Shown here one piece after another: positions 48,918 to 57,275 of a stretch of 64,000 nt of DNA (position 1 is its first letter; each line of letters opens with the position of its first letter). The stretch spans positions 310,001 through 374,000 of the forward strand of contig ONJM01000001.1 of the NCBI GenBank assembly GCA_900318145.1. The letters run 5' to 3'. The DNA comes from an uncultured Eubacteriales bacterium. GTDB lineage: Bacteria > Bacillota > Clostridia > Christensenellales > Aristaeellaceae. The notes beneath the pieces were generated by a model that saw only the letters and a list, made by a program, of their open reading frames with translations, was not told the origin of the DNA and searched no databases. The position numbers and the translations under genes were made by a program.

Positions 48918-50525
48918 TCATGAATTATGATTCTCCGGAATATCACCGGCCTGATGGCCGCCAATCTGTGCGTTGCGCTGTATGGTTGTGGCGCCTTCCT
49001 GCAGGTCAGTTCCTTTCAAAAGAGCGTTCTTTCCGAATTTATCCAGAACAGTAAGGGTTGTTTTCTGCAACTGTTTTTCTTTTTCGTCATCCTTTTCCTC
49101 TTCTGCTCTGCGCTTTTCAATTGCGGCATAATCCGTGAAAAAATCAAGCTGCCGCGGAGCTTCTGCCGGCATCCGCTGCTCCGGAAAAAGACCGCATACG
49201 GCGATGTATATACGCCGGACAGAAAAATCCGGATCGGTAATCCGGTCATAGAGTTCCAGCATTGCGGTGATGATCCGCCGGGAAGAATTCGTCCAGCGAC
49301 TGAGATTTGCGGAACCATGGGCGGGCTTCGGATAAATCCGGCCGTAGTGGTCGTGAGCTATGTCACCGGTGTAACGCTGCCCGGTGGAAGCGGTATAAAA
49401 AACTGAATCTTTAGCTGTTTGGGCCTGACAGGCGGTTACGATGCTGCCGGGATCATATACGATAGTCAGTGCCACCTGGCGGGTAATCATACCTTTCCGC
49501 ACAAGATCAAGGGAAAGGAGCTCTGTCATCTCCCGCACAATTATTTTCGCCTTTTTCGCAGGGTACGGTTCGGCCAGCACCTGGCCGGAGGAAAGACTGG
49601 TATCATCCGGCTGATAGGATTGTATCATGCTGATCTCCGTCGGCTCCCATCCCCATGCGTGATCGATCAGAAGTTCAGCGTTGATGCCCAGTATATCATA
49701 AAGTTTCTGCTCGTCCACCAGGCTCTTGCGCGCGATATCGCCCATTGTAAAGCAACCGACTGCTGCGAGACGCCGCGCGGTACCTGCGCCGATTCGCCAG
49801 AAATCAGTGAGCGGCATATGGCACCACAGCAGCCTGCGGTATTCTTTTTCATCCAGTTCCGCGATGCGGACGCCATCCTGACCCGGCGGGACGCGCTTTG
49901 CCATAATATCCATGGCGACTTTGGCCAGATACATGTTTGTGCCAATGCCGACGGTAGCGGTGATACCGGCGCTGCGCAGCACATCCCGGACAATGCGGGC
50001 AGCCAGGGAGCGGGCGGTCGTATGATAGGTTTTAAGATAACCGGTAACGTCTATAAAGCATTCATCGATACTGTAGACATGAATATCCTCTGCGCTGACA
50101 TACTGAAGATAAACACCGAGAATGCGGGTGCTGATCTGCTCATACAGGAGCATCCGGGGAGGCGCGACAATATAGCTGAGTTCAAGTGAAGGATCTGCTG
50201 CCAGATCGTTTGCGTCAAAAGAAGAACCGGAAAAGACATATTTTCCCGTAACGGGATTTCTGGGAAGCAATCCGAGCTCCAGCGCTCTTTTGTACCGCTC
50301 GGCGTTGATCTCCTTCACACGCTGAACAACTTCGAAGAGGCGTGCGCGGCCGGGGATGCCATAGGCTTTCAGGGAAGGTGAGACAGCCAGACAGATTGTT
50401 TTTTCCGTGCGGCTTTTGTCCGCCACGACAAGGTTGACGGCCAGCGGATCGTACTTCCTTTCGGCAAGCTCAACACTGGCATAAAATGACTTCAGGTCGA
50501 TGGCAATATAGACGCGACCCGTCAT
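48918..50525 (-). CDS. Y-family DNA polymerase (DinB/UvrX-like)
   Basis: A 535-residue Y-family translesion polymerase, longer than DinB (about 350). Catalytic residues are in VYIAIDLKSFYASVE and YSIDECFIDVT. The palm carries extra segments (ALELGLLPRNPVTGKYVFSG region) seen in the UvrX/YqjW branch common in Firmicutes. ATVGIGTNMYLAKVAMDI, a helix-hairpin-helix region (RIGAGTARRLAAVG) and a little-finger domain follow. The C-terminal 100 residues are Lys/Glu-rich. No LexA-type operator is evident upstream. GGAGGG precedes the ATG. Confidence 0.92.
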   Translation of the reverse strand: MTGRVYIAIDLKSFYASVELAERKYDPLAVNLVVADKSRTEKTICLAVSPSLKAYGIPGRARLFEVVQRVKEINAERYKRALELGLLPRNPVTGKYVFSGSSFDANDLAADPSLELSYIVAPPRMLLYEQISTRILGVYLQYVSAEDIHVYSIDECFIDVTGYLKTYHTTARSLAARIVRDVLRSAGITATVGIGTNMYLAKVAMDIMAKRVPPGQDGVRIAELDEKEYRRLLWCHMPLTDFWRIGAGTARRLAAVGCFTMGDIARKSLVDEQKLYDILGINAELLIDHAWGWEPTEISMIQSYQPDDTSLSSGQVLAEPYPAKKAKIIVREMTELLSLDLVRKGMITRQVALTIVYDPGSIVTACQAQTAKDSVFYTASTGQRYTGDIAHDHYGRIYPKPAHGSANLSRWTNSSRRIITAMLELYDRITDPDFSVRRIYIAVCGLFPEQRMPAEAPRQLDFFTDYAAIEKRRAEEEKDDEKEKQLQKTTLTVLDKFGKNALLKGTDLQEGATTIQRNAQIGGHQAGDIPENHNS

Positions 50526-50665
50526 GCGCCCTCCTTTCGCCGGGAAAAGAAAAAACCGGAGAACCTTCTTCTGAAACGCTTTTTCCGTATATTATTTTAC
50601 ACAGGCCGGGCAGCGATTGAAAGGGGAACAAATAATTTCGCGCAAAAAACAGGCGGGAAGGGAAA

Positions 50666-51088
50666 TCAGATGACGACAGTCAGTACGTTCAGACCGAGCA
50701 GCGACTGATAGCTGACGCTGTAGGCCATATCGTATACCATCCGGATTCCGATATTCTTTGTGATGTCTTCGGGATCAACGATTTCCCTGCGCGTTGCGGG
50801 ATCGAAGGCTGCACAGTCGTCCTTGATCCGGAGGATCAGGCTGCCGCTTTTGTATATTACCTGTACATCCACAAAATGATGCTTTTTATCCTTCGAAAAC
50901 CCGTGGGTTACGACGTTCCCGGCCATTTCCTCCATACACAGGCCGGATAGGTAGGAACGCCGTGCGTCGACGCCCTTATCAAGGCAAAAGGCCTGTATTT
51001 TCTGAGAAATCCGGATTACGTCACCCATGCTCCTGACGGAGAGGCTCATACGGTCCTGCGCTGACACGCCGAATTGTTCACTGCTGAT
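50666..51088 (-). pseudogene. 5'-truncated HATPase (RsbW-like) domain gene
   Basis: About 133 residues form an anti-sigma-type ATPase domain: SVRSMGDVIRISQKIQAFC, then GLCMEEMAGNVVTHGF (N box), LILRIKDDCAAFDP (G1 box) and KNIGIRMVYDMAYSVSYQSLLGLNVL. In the family members I recall, this is the C-terminal end of a larger membrane sensor. Here the frame stays open only to 51088, where a stop interrupts it, and the only available start is a GTG at 51067 with no ribosome binding site. The 5' side runs straight into an integrase fragment read from the other strand, so the gene is probably a remnant. A functional short protein cannot be excluded. Confidence 0.65.
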
Positions 51089-51239
51089 CTATTCCCGGGA
51101 GCTTTCTGTTGAGGAAGTCGCTGCCCAGATGGGTCACGAGCAGACAAGTACCACTCTGGATATCTATACCCATGCTTTCAAAAAGGCAAATGAGAGAGCA
51201 ACAAAAGCACTTGAAAATGTGCTCAAAAATGCTGAGTAG
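51076..51239 (+). pseudogene. C-terminal remnant of a tyrosine integrase
   Basis: The reading frame ending at 51239 encodes [19 protein letters not shown] and then [17 protein letters not shown]. This is the end of a phage/ICE tyrosine recombinase, with the GH motif and the catalytic tyrosine in IYTHAF. The N-terminal and core regions, including the first catalytic arginine, are gone. The fragment points toward the 3' end of tRNA-Leu, 87 bases away, the usual layout for an element integrated in a tRNA gene. Its 5' end abuts the truncated HATPase gene, consistent with a deletion joining the two. Confidence 0.8.
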
Positions 51240-51256
51240 TCCCCAAAATAGTCCCC
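51237..51256 (+). repeat. Direct repeat TAGTCCCC after integrase remnant
   Basis: TAGTCCCC occurs at 51237-51244 and again at 51249-51256, the first copy starting with the integrase stop codon. It may be leftover integrase arm-site sequence. Confidence 0.45.
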
Positions 51257-51258
51257 AT

Positions 51259-51281
51259 GGCCCCTTTCCGGGGCCTATTTT
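51259..51281 (+). terminator. Terminator of the integrase remnant
   Basis: GGCCCC and GGGGCC flank a 5-base loop and are followed by TATTTTT. Confidence 0.75.
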
Positions 51282-51290
51282 TACGCAAAA

Positions 51291-51321
51291 GAAAAAACCC
51301 TGTGAACGTTGATTCACAAGG
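51291..51321 (-). terminator. Terminator of tRNA-Leu
   Basis: On the minus strand CCTTGTGAA pairs with TTCACAGGG (one G-U) over a 6-base loop, then TTTTTTCTTTT. It starts 4 bases after the tRNA 3' end. Confidence 0.85.
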
Positions 51322-51325
51322 CTTG

Positions 51326-51408
51326 TGCGGATGGCGGGACTCGAACCCGCACGGTTTTGAAGCCAGGGGATTTTAAGTCCCCGGTGTCTGCCATTCCACC
51401 ACATCCGC
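51326..51408 (-). tRNA. tRNA-Leu (TAA)
   Basis: An 83-base tRNA with acceptor stem GCGGATG/CATCCGC, long variable arm and T-loop GGTTCGAGTCC. The anticodon loop CTTAAAA gives anticodon TAA, reading UUA/UUG. CCA is not encoded. The integrase remnant next to its 3' end suggests it served as an attachment site. Confidence 0.95.
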
Positions 51409-51452
51409 ATGTCCCCGCAAGTATATCACCTGCGGGAAATTATCGTCAATAA

Positions 51453-51752
51453 TTATTCCTGATCAAGCTCGTCTGTCAGCTTCAGCAGCTGTTCAAATAC
51501 CGCGTCAGCCACATCATCTTCCGGAACATTGTAGACGTCGTTGCCGTCTTCATCCTGCTCGATCTTCAGGATGAAAACTTCCAGATCCTCCTCGTCCGCT
51601 TCCGGGTCGCACAGGGCAAGATAGTTTTCGCCTTCGTACTCAAGAGTAGCCAGATGCTCGAAGAAAGTATGTTCTCCGTTTTCGTCGATCAGTTCCACCA
51701 GTTCGTCGTCGGCGCCATCTTCGGGGATATTGTTCCTGATTTCATCAGCCAT
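51453..51752 (-). CDS. DUF1292 protein (YrzB-like)
   Basis: A 99-residue, very acidic DUF1292 protein. The core EHLATLEYEGENYLALCDPE and VFILKIEQDEDG is typical. In Firmicutes it usually sits beside ruvX and alaS-region genes, as it does here (12 bases downstream of ruvX). Function is unknown. GAAAGGAG precedes the ATG. Confidence 0.88.
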   Translation of the reverse strand: MADEIRNNIPEDGADDELVELIDENGEHTFFEHLATLEYEGENYLALCDPEADEEDLEVFILKIEQDEDGNDVYNVPEDDVADAVFEQLLKLTDELDQE

Positions 51753-51764
51753 TGTTTTCTCCTT

Positions 51765-52190
51765 TCAGTGCTGCTGTTCCTGCAGCCATTGTTCCAGAAT
51801 AATTGCCGCGGCGACTTTGTCCACTTTGCTTTTTCGCCCGGAACGGGAAATGTTTCCTTCCAGAAGGATATCCTCCGCGGAAACGGTGGAAAGCCGTTCA
51901 TCCTGGAAAAAAACAGTAAGACCGGCTTTTTCCAGCTGACTGCAGAGATCCCGTACCTTTTTTGCCTGAAAACCTTCCGTGCCGTCCATGTTAAGCGGAA
52001 GACCGGAAACTATCTGATCCGTATCATACCGGGAGCAGATTTCGCGGATTCTGCGGACGTCCGGTCCCCAGCCAATCCGGGTGATTACTTCCACAGGCGT
52101 GGCAATTGTACGGGAAAGATCGGACACAGCCACGCCGATCCGGACATCACCGATGTCCAGGGCGACAATTCTTCGGTTTACATTCTCCAT
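51765..52190 (-). CDS. ruvX: Putative pre-16S rRNA nuclease / Holliday junction resolvase RuvX (YqgF)
   Basis: A 141-residue RNase H-fold nuclease. The catalytic aspartate is D12 in VALDIGDVRIGVAVSD, with a conserved glutamate region QLEKAGLTVFFQDERLSTVSAED and a third acidic residue in KVDKVAAAIILEQWLQ. E. coli YqgF matures the 5' end of 16S rRNA. It sits just downstream of pnp (52 bases) and upstream of DUF1292, so the three probably form one leftward operon. Confidence 0.93.
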   Translation of the reverse strand: MENVNRRIVALDIGDVRIGVAVSDLSRTIATPVEVITRIGWGPDVRRIREICSRYDTDQIVSGLPLNMDGTEGFQAKKVRDLCSQLEKAGLTVFFQDERLSTVSAEDILLEGNISRSGRKSKVDKVAAAIILEQWLQEQQH

Positions 52191-52242
52191 ATGCTTTCAT
52201 GAATGCAGCCTCCGGCACAGGCCGGAGGCTGCAGACCTTTCA

Positions 52243-54390
52243 TCAGTCCTGGCTGCTGCGGCGCGGGGGACGACGGAAACCGCCCTCCGTGTGGCGAGGA
52301 GCCTCGCTGTAGGTGATGTCGTTACGGATCAGGTTGATCCGGCCCTGTGCGTCAATTTCGTTGACTTTGACTTCCAGTTCATCACCGATGTTGACTACAT
52401 CCTCAACTTTTTCAACACGCTTGGTATCCAGCTTGGAAATATGGATCATGCCGTCCTTGCCGGGTGCAAGCTCCACAAAAGCGCCGAAGTTCATAATCCG
52501 GACTACCTTGCCGGTGAAAATGTCGCCTACCTCGATATCTTTGGCTATGCCTTCGATAATCTTCCGGGCTTTGTCGGCAGCTTCCTGGTCGGGAGTGGAA
52601 ATGAATACGCGGCCGTCATCTTCGATGTCAATCTTTACACCGGTTTCAGCAATGATCTTGTTGATCATTTTGCCGCCGGGTCCGATAACTTCGCGGATCT
52701 TATCGGGGTTGATTGTGAACCGGATGATTTTGGGAGCATAGGGGCTCAGTTCTTCCCTGGGCTGTCCCAGCGTGTCAAGCATGATCTTCAGGATATGAAG
52801 ACGGCCTTCCAGTGCCTGGTGCAGTGCCTGCTGCAGGATTGCACGGTTAATGCCCGCAATTTTGATATCCATCTGCAGGGCAGTAATGCCGTTCATGGAA
52901 CCGGCAACCTTGAAGTCCATATCGCCAAGGAAATCTTCCAGACCCTGAATGTCAGTCAGTACAGCCAGCTTGCCGCTTTCTTTATCAGTAATCAGGCCCA
53001 TCGCAACGCCGGCAACGGGAGCAGTGATCGGGACACCGGCATCCATCAGGCTCAGGGTGGAACCACAGACGGAAGCCATGGAAGAGGAACCGTTGGAGGA
53101 AAGAATTTCGCTTACAAGGCGCAGGGCGTAAGGGAACTTATCCTCGTCGGGAATCACGGGCAGCAGCGCGCGCTCCGCCAGAGCGCCGTGACCGATCTCA
53201 CGGCGGCCGGGGCTCTTCATGCGGCCGGCTTCACCGGTGGCGTACGGGGGCATATTGTAATGGTGGATATACCGCTTGAAATCTTCGTTGCTCAGACCAT
53301 CCAGCGTCTGGCCTTCGCTGATGGTGCCCAGCGTGGTGACGGTCAGAGCCTGCGTCTGCCCGCGGGTAAAGATGGCGCTGCCGTGTGTGCGGGGAAGTAC
53401 TCCGACATCGCACCAGATGGGGCGGATTTCCGTAACCTTCCGGCCGTCAGGGCGGATTCCCTCATTCAGAATTCTGGCACGCATGACTTCCTTGTTCAGG
53501 TAGTACAGGGCATCCTCGATCTCGCTTTCACGCTCGGGGAACCGTTCGGCAAGCGCGGTCAGGGTTTCTTCCTTCGTCCGGGCTTCGCGTTCCTGACGCT
53601 CCTTCCGGTCAAAGGTTTCAAAGGTCCATACGCACTTGTCATATGCATACTCACGTACGGCGGCTTTAATATCGTCACCGGTGGTGATCAGCGGAACAAC
53701 TTTCTTTTCCTTGCCGATTTCCGCGACAATTGCCTTCTGGAAGGCGACCAGTTTCTTGATCTCCTCATGGCCGAAGAGAATCGCGTCGAGCATCGTGTCC
53801 TCAGACAGTTCCTTCGCACCGGCTTCCACCATCATGATAGCTTCTTCCGTACCGGCGACATACAGACTCAGATCGCTTTTCTCACGCTGCTCCTCATTAG
53901 GGCAGATTACGAACTGTCCGTCGATCCGTCCGACCTGAACAGCGCCGGTGGGGCCGTTCCACGGAATATCGCTTACGGCAAGGGCAATGGAAGAACCGAT
54001 CATGGCCGGGATTTCAGGCGGACAGTCCTGCTCCACGCTCAGAATTGTGACGACAACCTGGACGTCATTCCGCATTCCTTTGTCAAACAGAGGACGAAGA
54101 GGACGGTCGATCAGGCGGCAGGTGAGGGTGGCTTTTTCGGAAGGACGGCCTTCACGCTTGATGAATCCTCCGGGGATCTTGCCGACGGAATACTGCTTCT
54201 CTTCAACATCCACAGCAAGCGGGAAAAAGTCCACACCGTCACGGGGAGAGGGAGCCATCGTGGCGTTTACCATTACGACAGTATCACCGTGATGCACCCA
54301 CACGGAGCCGTTGGCCTGTTCGCAATAGCGGCCAAACTCCAGTGTCAGCGGCCTGCCGGCAAAGTCCATGGTATAAAGTTTATGGTCCAT
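52243..54390 (-). CDS. pnp: Polyribonucleotide nucleotidyltransferase (PNPase)
   Basis: A 715-residue PNPase that degrades RNA 3'-to-5' using phosphate. Two RNase PH domains flank an all-alpha domain; the second carries [21 protein letters not shown]. The KH domain ([25 protein letters not shown]) and S1 domain ([32 protein letters not shown]) follow near the C-terminus. It ends in a basic tail. AAAAGGAG precedes the ATG. It follows rpsO, the classic arrangement, and has a structured leader. Confidence 0.97.
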   Translation of the reverse strand: MDHKLYTMDFAGRPLTLEFGRYCEQANGSVWVHHGDTVVMVNATMAPSPRDGVDFFPLAVDVEEKQYSVGKIPGGFIKREGRPSEKATLTCRLIDRPLRPLFDKGMRNDVQVVVTILSVEQDCPPEIPAMIGSSIALAVSDIPWNGPTGAVQVGRIDGQFVICPNEEQREKSDLSLYVAGTEEAIMMVEAGAKELSEDTMLDAILFGHEEIKKLVAFQKAIVAEIGKEKKVVPLITTGDDIKAAVREYAYDKCVWTFETFDRKERQEREARTKEETLTALAERFPERESEIEDALYYLNKEVMRARILNEGIRPDGRKVTEIRPIWCDVGVLPRTHGSAIFTRGQTQALTVTTLGTISEGQTLDGLSNEDFKRYIHHYNMPPYATGEAGRMKSPGRREIGHGALAERALLPVIPDEDKFPYALRLVSEILSSNGSSSMASVCGSTLSLMDAGVPITAPVAGVAMGLITDKESGKLAVLTDIQGLEDFLGDMDFKVAGSMNGITALQMDIKIAGINRAILQQALHQALEGRLHILKIMLDTLGQPREELSPYAPKIIRFTINPDKIREVIGPGGKMINKIIAETGVKIDIEDDGRVFISTPDQEAADKARKIIEGIAKDIEVGDIFTGKVVRIMNFGAFVELAPGKDGMIHISKLDTKRVEKVEDVVNIGDELEVKVNEIDAQGRINLIRNDITYSEAPRHTEGGFRRPPRRSSQD

Positions 54391-54402
54391 ACGCTACTCC
54401 TT

Positions 54403-54479
54403 TTCTGCGGAGCACAGCTCCGCTGTTCTGTTGCGGAGTGCCGTATGCTATCATATGAAAACCCCACCGGGGATTTTCA
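54403..54479 (-). promoter_or_regulatory. Structured leader of pnp with competing stems
   Basis: Three segments just before the ribosome binding site read CTCCGC (54438-54433), GCGGAG (54423-54418) and CTCCGC (54412-54407) in mRNA order. The middle one can pair with either neighbour, giving two mutually exclusive hairpins. Further upstream AAAATCCCC and GGGGTTTT (54479-54458) form a terminator-like hairpin. Autogenous control of pnp through its leader is known in E. coli; a similar role here is inference. Confidence 0.5.
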
Positions 54480-54510
54480 AGGGATAACATACGATACTCC
54501 GGAAAAAGTT

Positions 54511-54547
54511 TAAAACCGCCGGAAGAAAATGGAATCCTCCGGCGGCT
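54511..54547 (-). terminator. Terminator after rpsO
   Basis: On the minus strand CCGCCGGA and TCCGGCGG form a perfect stem with a 14-base loop followed by TTTT. Readthrough would feed pnp. Confidence 0.65.
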
Positions 54548-54583
54548 TTAAAAGCTACTTGGGTACCGGGAACCCGGGACGGC

Positions 54584-54838
54584 TTATTTACGCAGATTCA
54601 GCCGCGCGATCAGTGTACGGTAGCGCTCAATATCCGTCTTCTTCAGGTACTCCAGCATGTTGCGGCGGCGGCCGACCATCAGCAGCAGGCCGCGGTTGGA
54701 ATGATGGTCATTCTTGTTGAGCTTCAGATGCTCGTTCAGGTGGTTGATTCTCTCTGTGAGCAGAGCGATCTGCACTTCGGGAGAACCGGTGTCGCCTTCG
54801 TGCTGCGCATAGGCGGCGATGATTTCTGACTTGGTCAT
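54584..54838 (-). CDS. rpsO: 30S ribosomal protein S15
   Basis: An 84-residue S15 that binds the central domain of 16S rRNA early in 30S assembly. The sequence is near-canonical: [39 protein letters not shown] and [26 protein letters not shown] precedes the ATG by 7 bases. A promoter and a 110-base structured leader lie upstream. Confidence 0.98.
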   Translation of the reverse strand: MTKSEIIAAYAQHEGDTGSPEVQIALLTERINHLNEHLKLNKNDHHSNRGLLLMVGRRRNMLEYLKKTDIERYRTLIARLNLRK

Positions 54839-54950
54839 AGTTTCCTCCTAAATATTTGCCGATTGCGGCATATTCGGCCCGGCAATCGCCGTGGACTCGG
54901 AGAAGCGTCGGAGATTCGGCAGCCTGAGTCTACGGTTCATTTGAGAGCCG
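54839..54950 (-). promoter_or_regulatory. Structured leader of rpsO (possible S15 autoregulation)
   Basis: The leader from the predicted start (near 54950) contains inverted repeats. GGCGATTGC near 54895 pairs with GCAATCGGC near 54865, one mismatch, just before the ribosome binding site. S15 leaders regulate their own translation in several phyla; the fold here was only inspected by eye. Confidence 0.4.
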
Positions 54951-54956
54951 ACAAAT

Positions 54957-54985
54957 ATATTACCAAAATCAAGGTCGTTTGTAAA
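54957..54985 (-). promoter_or_regulatory. Promoter for rpsO
   Basis: On the minus strand TTTACA (54985-54980) and TAATAT (54962-54957) are 17 bases apart, about 120 bases upstream of rpsO. Confidence 0.6.
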
Positions 54986-55033
54986 CTGTTAAACAAAAGT
55001 TTTTGAGGAAATATAAGGGATTCAGTCGTAAAA

Positions 55034-55570
55034 CTACAGCTGATAGAGACAGACGCCCGTCTGACCGTCATACTCATTCACCATGACGGAAACAACTTCC
55101 GTATGGCTTGTTGGAATATTCTTGCCGACGTAGTCAGCGCGGATAGGGAGCTCCCGATGCCCGCGGTCAATAAGAACCGCCAGCTGAATGCTTTTCGGGC
55201 GACCGTAGTGGAATACGGCTTCAATGGCGGCACGAACCGTCCGGCCGGTATATATGACGTCATCCACGAGAATTACGGTCTTTCCGGTGATATCACAGGG
55301 AATATCGCTGTCTCCCTTTTCAGGAGCGTCCGCAAGTTCGGTCAGATCGTCGCGGTAAAGCGAGATATCGATGCTTCCGACGGGAAGCTCCCGGTTTTCG
55401 AAACGGCGGATATTATCCCGAAGCATTGCGGCAAGGGGAATTCCTCGGCGGCGGATTCCCAGCAGCACAATGTTGGCTGTGCCGCTGTTCTTTTCGATGA
55501 TCTCATGCGTGATGCGGGTCATACTGCGGCGGACAGCCGCTTCATCCATAATTACGGATTTCAGTTTCAT
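55034..55570 (-). CDS. pyrR: Bifunctional pyr operon RNA-binding attenuator / uracil phosphoribosyltransferase
   Basis: A 178-residue PyrR. The PRPP-binding loop is VDDVIYTG (102-109), and the start KSVIMDEAAVRRSMTRITHEIIE matches the family. PyrR binds pyr mRNA leaders when UMP is high and can also convert uracil and PRPP to UMP. I choose the ATG at 55570, which aligns with known PyrR; the ATG at 55585 lies inside the preceding terminator hairpin. No clear ribosome binding site is visible. It follows the uracil permease gene, a pyrimidine salvage pairing. Confidence 0.94.
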   Translation of the reverse strand: MKLKSVIMDEAAVRRSMTRITHEIIEKNSGTANIVLLGIRRRGIPLAAMLRDNIRRFENRELPVGSIDISLYRDDLTELADAPEKGDSDIPCDITGKTVILVDDVIYTGRTVRAAIEAVFHYGRPKSIQLAVLIDRGHRELPIRADYVGKNIPTSHTEVVSVMVNEYDGQTGVCLYQL

Positions 55571-55576
55571 GGCTTT

Positions 55577-55611
55577 AAAAACCATGCGGGGTACACCAGG
55601 TACCCCGCATG
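55577..55611 (-). terminator. Terminator between uracil permease and pyrR
   Basis: CATGCGGGGTA and TACCCCGCATG form a perfect 11-base stem with a 7-base loop, followed by TTTTT on the minus strand. The T-run ends 7 bases before the pyrR start codon. Confidence 0.85.
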
Positions 55612-55619
55612 CCTTTCAT

Positions 55620-56972
55620 TCAATCGGAATTGAATTGCTTTTCGTCCTTTGCGGGACGGTTGAACAACAGATTGACGATGACGCCGAGAATCAGGGCGCA
55701 GGCGACTTCGGTCAGGGTTACGGAACCGATGTTCATGGTCATGCCGCCGATGCCGGCGATCAGGATTACAGAAGCGGTGAACAGATTCCGGTTGTCATTC
55801 AGATCCACCGGCTGCAGCATCTTCAGACCGGAGACGGCGATGAAGCCGTACAGGGTGATGCACACGCCGCCCATAACACAGGTCGGGATCGTGCTCAGAA
55901 AAGTTACAAACGGAGCGCAGAAGCTTGCGGCAATAGCCAGGACCGCAGTAGTAAGGATCGTAAGGATGGAAGCGTTGCCTGTAATAGCCACACAGCCGAC
56001 GGACTCACCGTAGGTGGTGTTGGGGCAGCCGCCGAAGAAGGCGCCGGCAATAGATCCGATACCGTCACCCAGCAGAGTCCTGTGCAGGCCGGGTTCCTGG
56101 AGCAGATCCTGCCCGATAATGGTGGACAGGTTCCTGTGGTCGGCAATATGTTCCGCGAATACGACAAAGGCGACGGGTACATACGCGACGGCGATGGTGG
56201 CGATGTATTTCGCGTCGATTTCCTTCAGGCCCTTGAAGGCTTCCGTGAAGGTGAAATCGGGGACCCATTTCATGTTTTCAAAAGCCGCAAAGTTCAGGAT
56301 TTTCAACGCATCGTTGCTGGTCGCTCTTCCGATGAGGGTGAAGATCAGCGCGACAATATAGCCGGCAATGATACCAAGGATGAAGGGAATCAGTTTGAAC
56401 ATCTTCTTGCCCTTAACCGAGAAGAAAATAACAGTCAGCAGGGTGACAATCGCGCATACCAGATTAACCCACATTGAGGTATCCATCGTATAGGATGACT
56501 GAGGGCTGCCGAAGCCGAAGGAATTTCCGATGGCGTTTCCAGCCAGGGAAAGTCCGATAATCGCGACAGTCGGGCCGATCACGACCGGAGGCATCAGTTT
56601 GGAAACCCAGCCTACGCCGCCGATCTTCACAAAGATGGCGATAATTACATATACAAGACCGGCAAAGGCTGCACCGATGATCAGTCCGGCATATCCGACG
56701 GATGTAGAAGCAGCTCCGCCGAAAGCGGCGAACATGGAACCAAGAAAAGCAAAGCTGGAGCCGAGGAAAACAGGGCTCTTGAACTTTGTCAAAAGCAGGT
56801 AGACAATCGTGCCGACGCCGGCGCCGAAAAGAGCCGCGCTCTGGCTCATACCGTTACCGATGATGCTGGGCACTGCAATCGTGGCGGCCAGGATCGCAAG
56901 CAGCTGCTGGAAAGCAAATACGAGCAGCTGGGGAAATTTCGGCTTGTCGTTGACTTTGTAAACGAGATTCAT
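55620..56972 (-). CDS. uraA: Uracil permease / uracil-xanthine permease
   Basis: A 450-residue nucleobase/cation symporter-2 family transporter with about 14 membrane segments. FAFQQLLAILAATIAVP, FLGSSFAFLGSM, VVIGPTVAIIGLSLAG, FAEHIADH (substrate-site glutamate and histidine) and the GGCPNTTYGESVG motif are all typical of uracil permeases. The frame opens at a TTG at 56993 that lies in the ribosome binding site; the ATG at 56972, 10 bases after AGGAGG, is preferred. Its position before pyrR favours uracil over xanthine as substrate. Confidence 0.92.
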   Translation of the reverse strand: MNLVYKVNDKPKFPQLLVFAFQQLLAILAATIAVPSIIGNGMSQSAALFGAGVGTIVYLLLTKFKSPVFLGSSFAFLGSMFAAFGGAASTSVGYAGLIIGAAFAGLVYVIIAIFVKIGGVGWVSKLMPPVVIGPTVAIIGLSLAGNAIGNSFGFGSPQSSYTMDTSMWVNLVCAIVTLLTVIFFSVKGKKMFKLIPFILGIIAGYIVALIFTLIGRATSNDALKILNFAAFENMKWVPDFTFTEAFKGLKEIDAKYIATIAVAYVPVAFVVFAEHIADHRNLSTIIGQDLLQEPGLHRTLLGDGIGSIAGAFFGGCPNTTYGESVGCVAITGNASILTILTTAVLAIAASFCAPFVTFLSTIPTCVMGGVCITLYGFIAVSGLKMLQPVDLNDNRNLFTASVILIAGIGGMTMNIGSVTLTEVACALILGVIVNLLFNRPAKDEKQFNSD

Positions 56973-57013
56973 AGGGAGCATTCCTCCTTTCAATTTCGGA
57001 AGGCCTCAGACAT

Positions 57014-57122
57014 AAAAAGAGCCTGCCGGCTGTTTCGGCAAGCTACGATCAACGCTGTTATGACCCGCACAGGTCACACGGTCGCATCTTGTCGGCATCC
57101 CGTACCGTCTTAAAGACCCACC
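57014..57122 (-). promoter_or_regulatory. Leader with terminator upstream of uracil permease
   Basis: The roughly 150-base leader contains the hairpin GACC-TGTGCG-GGTC and ends with an intrinsic terminator. In the terminator (57044-57014) AGCTTGCCG pairs with CGGCAGGCT and is followed by TTTTT, 42 bases before the start codon. Termination here must be conditional for the gene to be expressed. The usual PyrR-binding sequence was not recognised, nor any riboswitch class I know. Confidence 0.65.
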
Positions 57123-57128
57123 TGCGAA

Positions 57129-57157
57129 AATATAGCACGGCAGAACGGCAGAAGCAA
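57129..57157 (-). promoter_or_regulatory. Promoter for uracil permease
   Basis: On the minus strand TTGCTT (57157-57152) and TATATT (57134-57129) are 17 bases apart. Confidence 0.5.
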
Positions 57158-57194
57158 GTACATAATCTTTACAAATGAATGAATAAAAATTTCC

Positions 57195-57223
57195 TTGACA
57201 AACCATTTTCAATGCGATATTAT
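57195..57223 (+). promoter_or_regulatory. Strong promoter for tRNA cluster
   Basis: Consensus TTGACA (57195-57200) and TATTAT (57218-57223) with 17-base spacing, 53 bases upstream of the first tRNA. Confidence 0.85.
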
Positions 57224-57275
57224 ATCAAAGCCGCTTGCGAGACAAAGCCGTTACCGGTGATCCCGTGCGGTATGC

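Noticed and set aside
50526..50665. LexA (SOS) operator upstream of the Y-family polymerase
   Set aside because: No GAAC-N4-GTTC or CGAAC-type inverted repeat was found in the upstream region.
52081..54513. 810-codon open frame on the plus strand opposite pnp
   Set aside because: It is the antisense shadow of PNPase, whose RNase PH, KH and S1 domains are clear on the minus strand.
57000..57130. Purine or PRPP riboswitch on the permease leader
   Set aside because: The conserved core sequences of these classes were not found; it is reported only as an unassigned attenuator.
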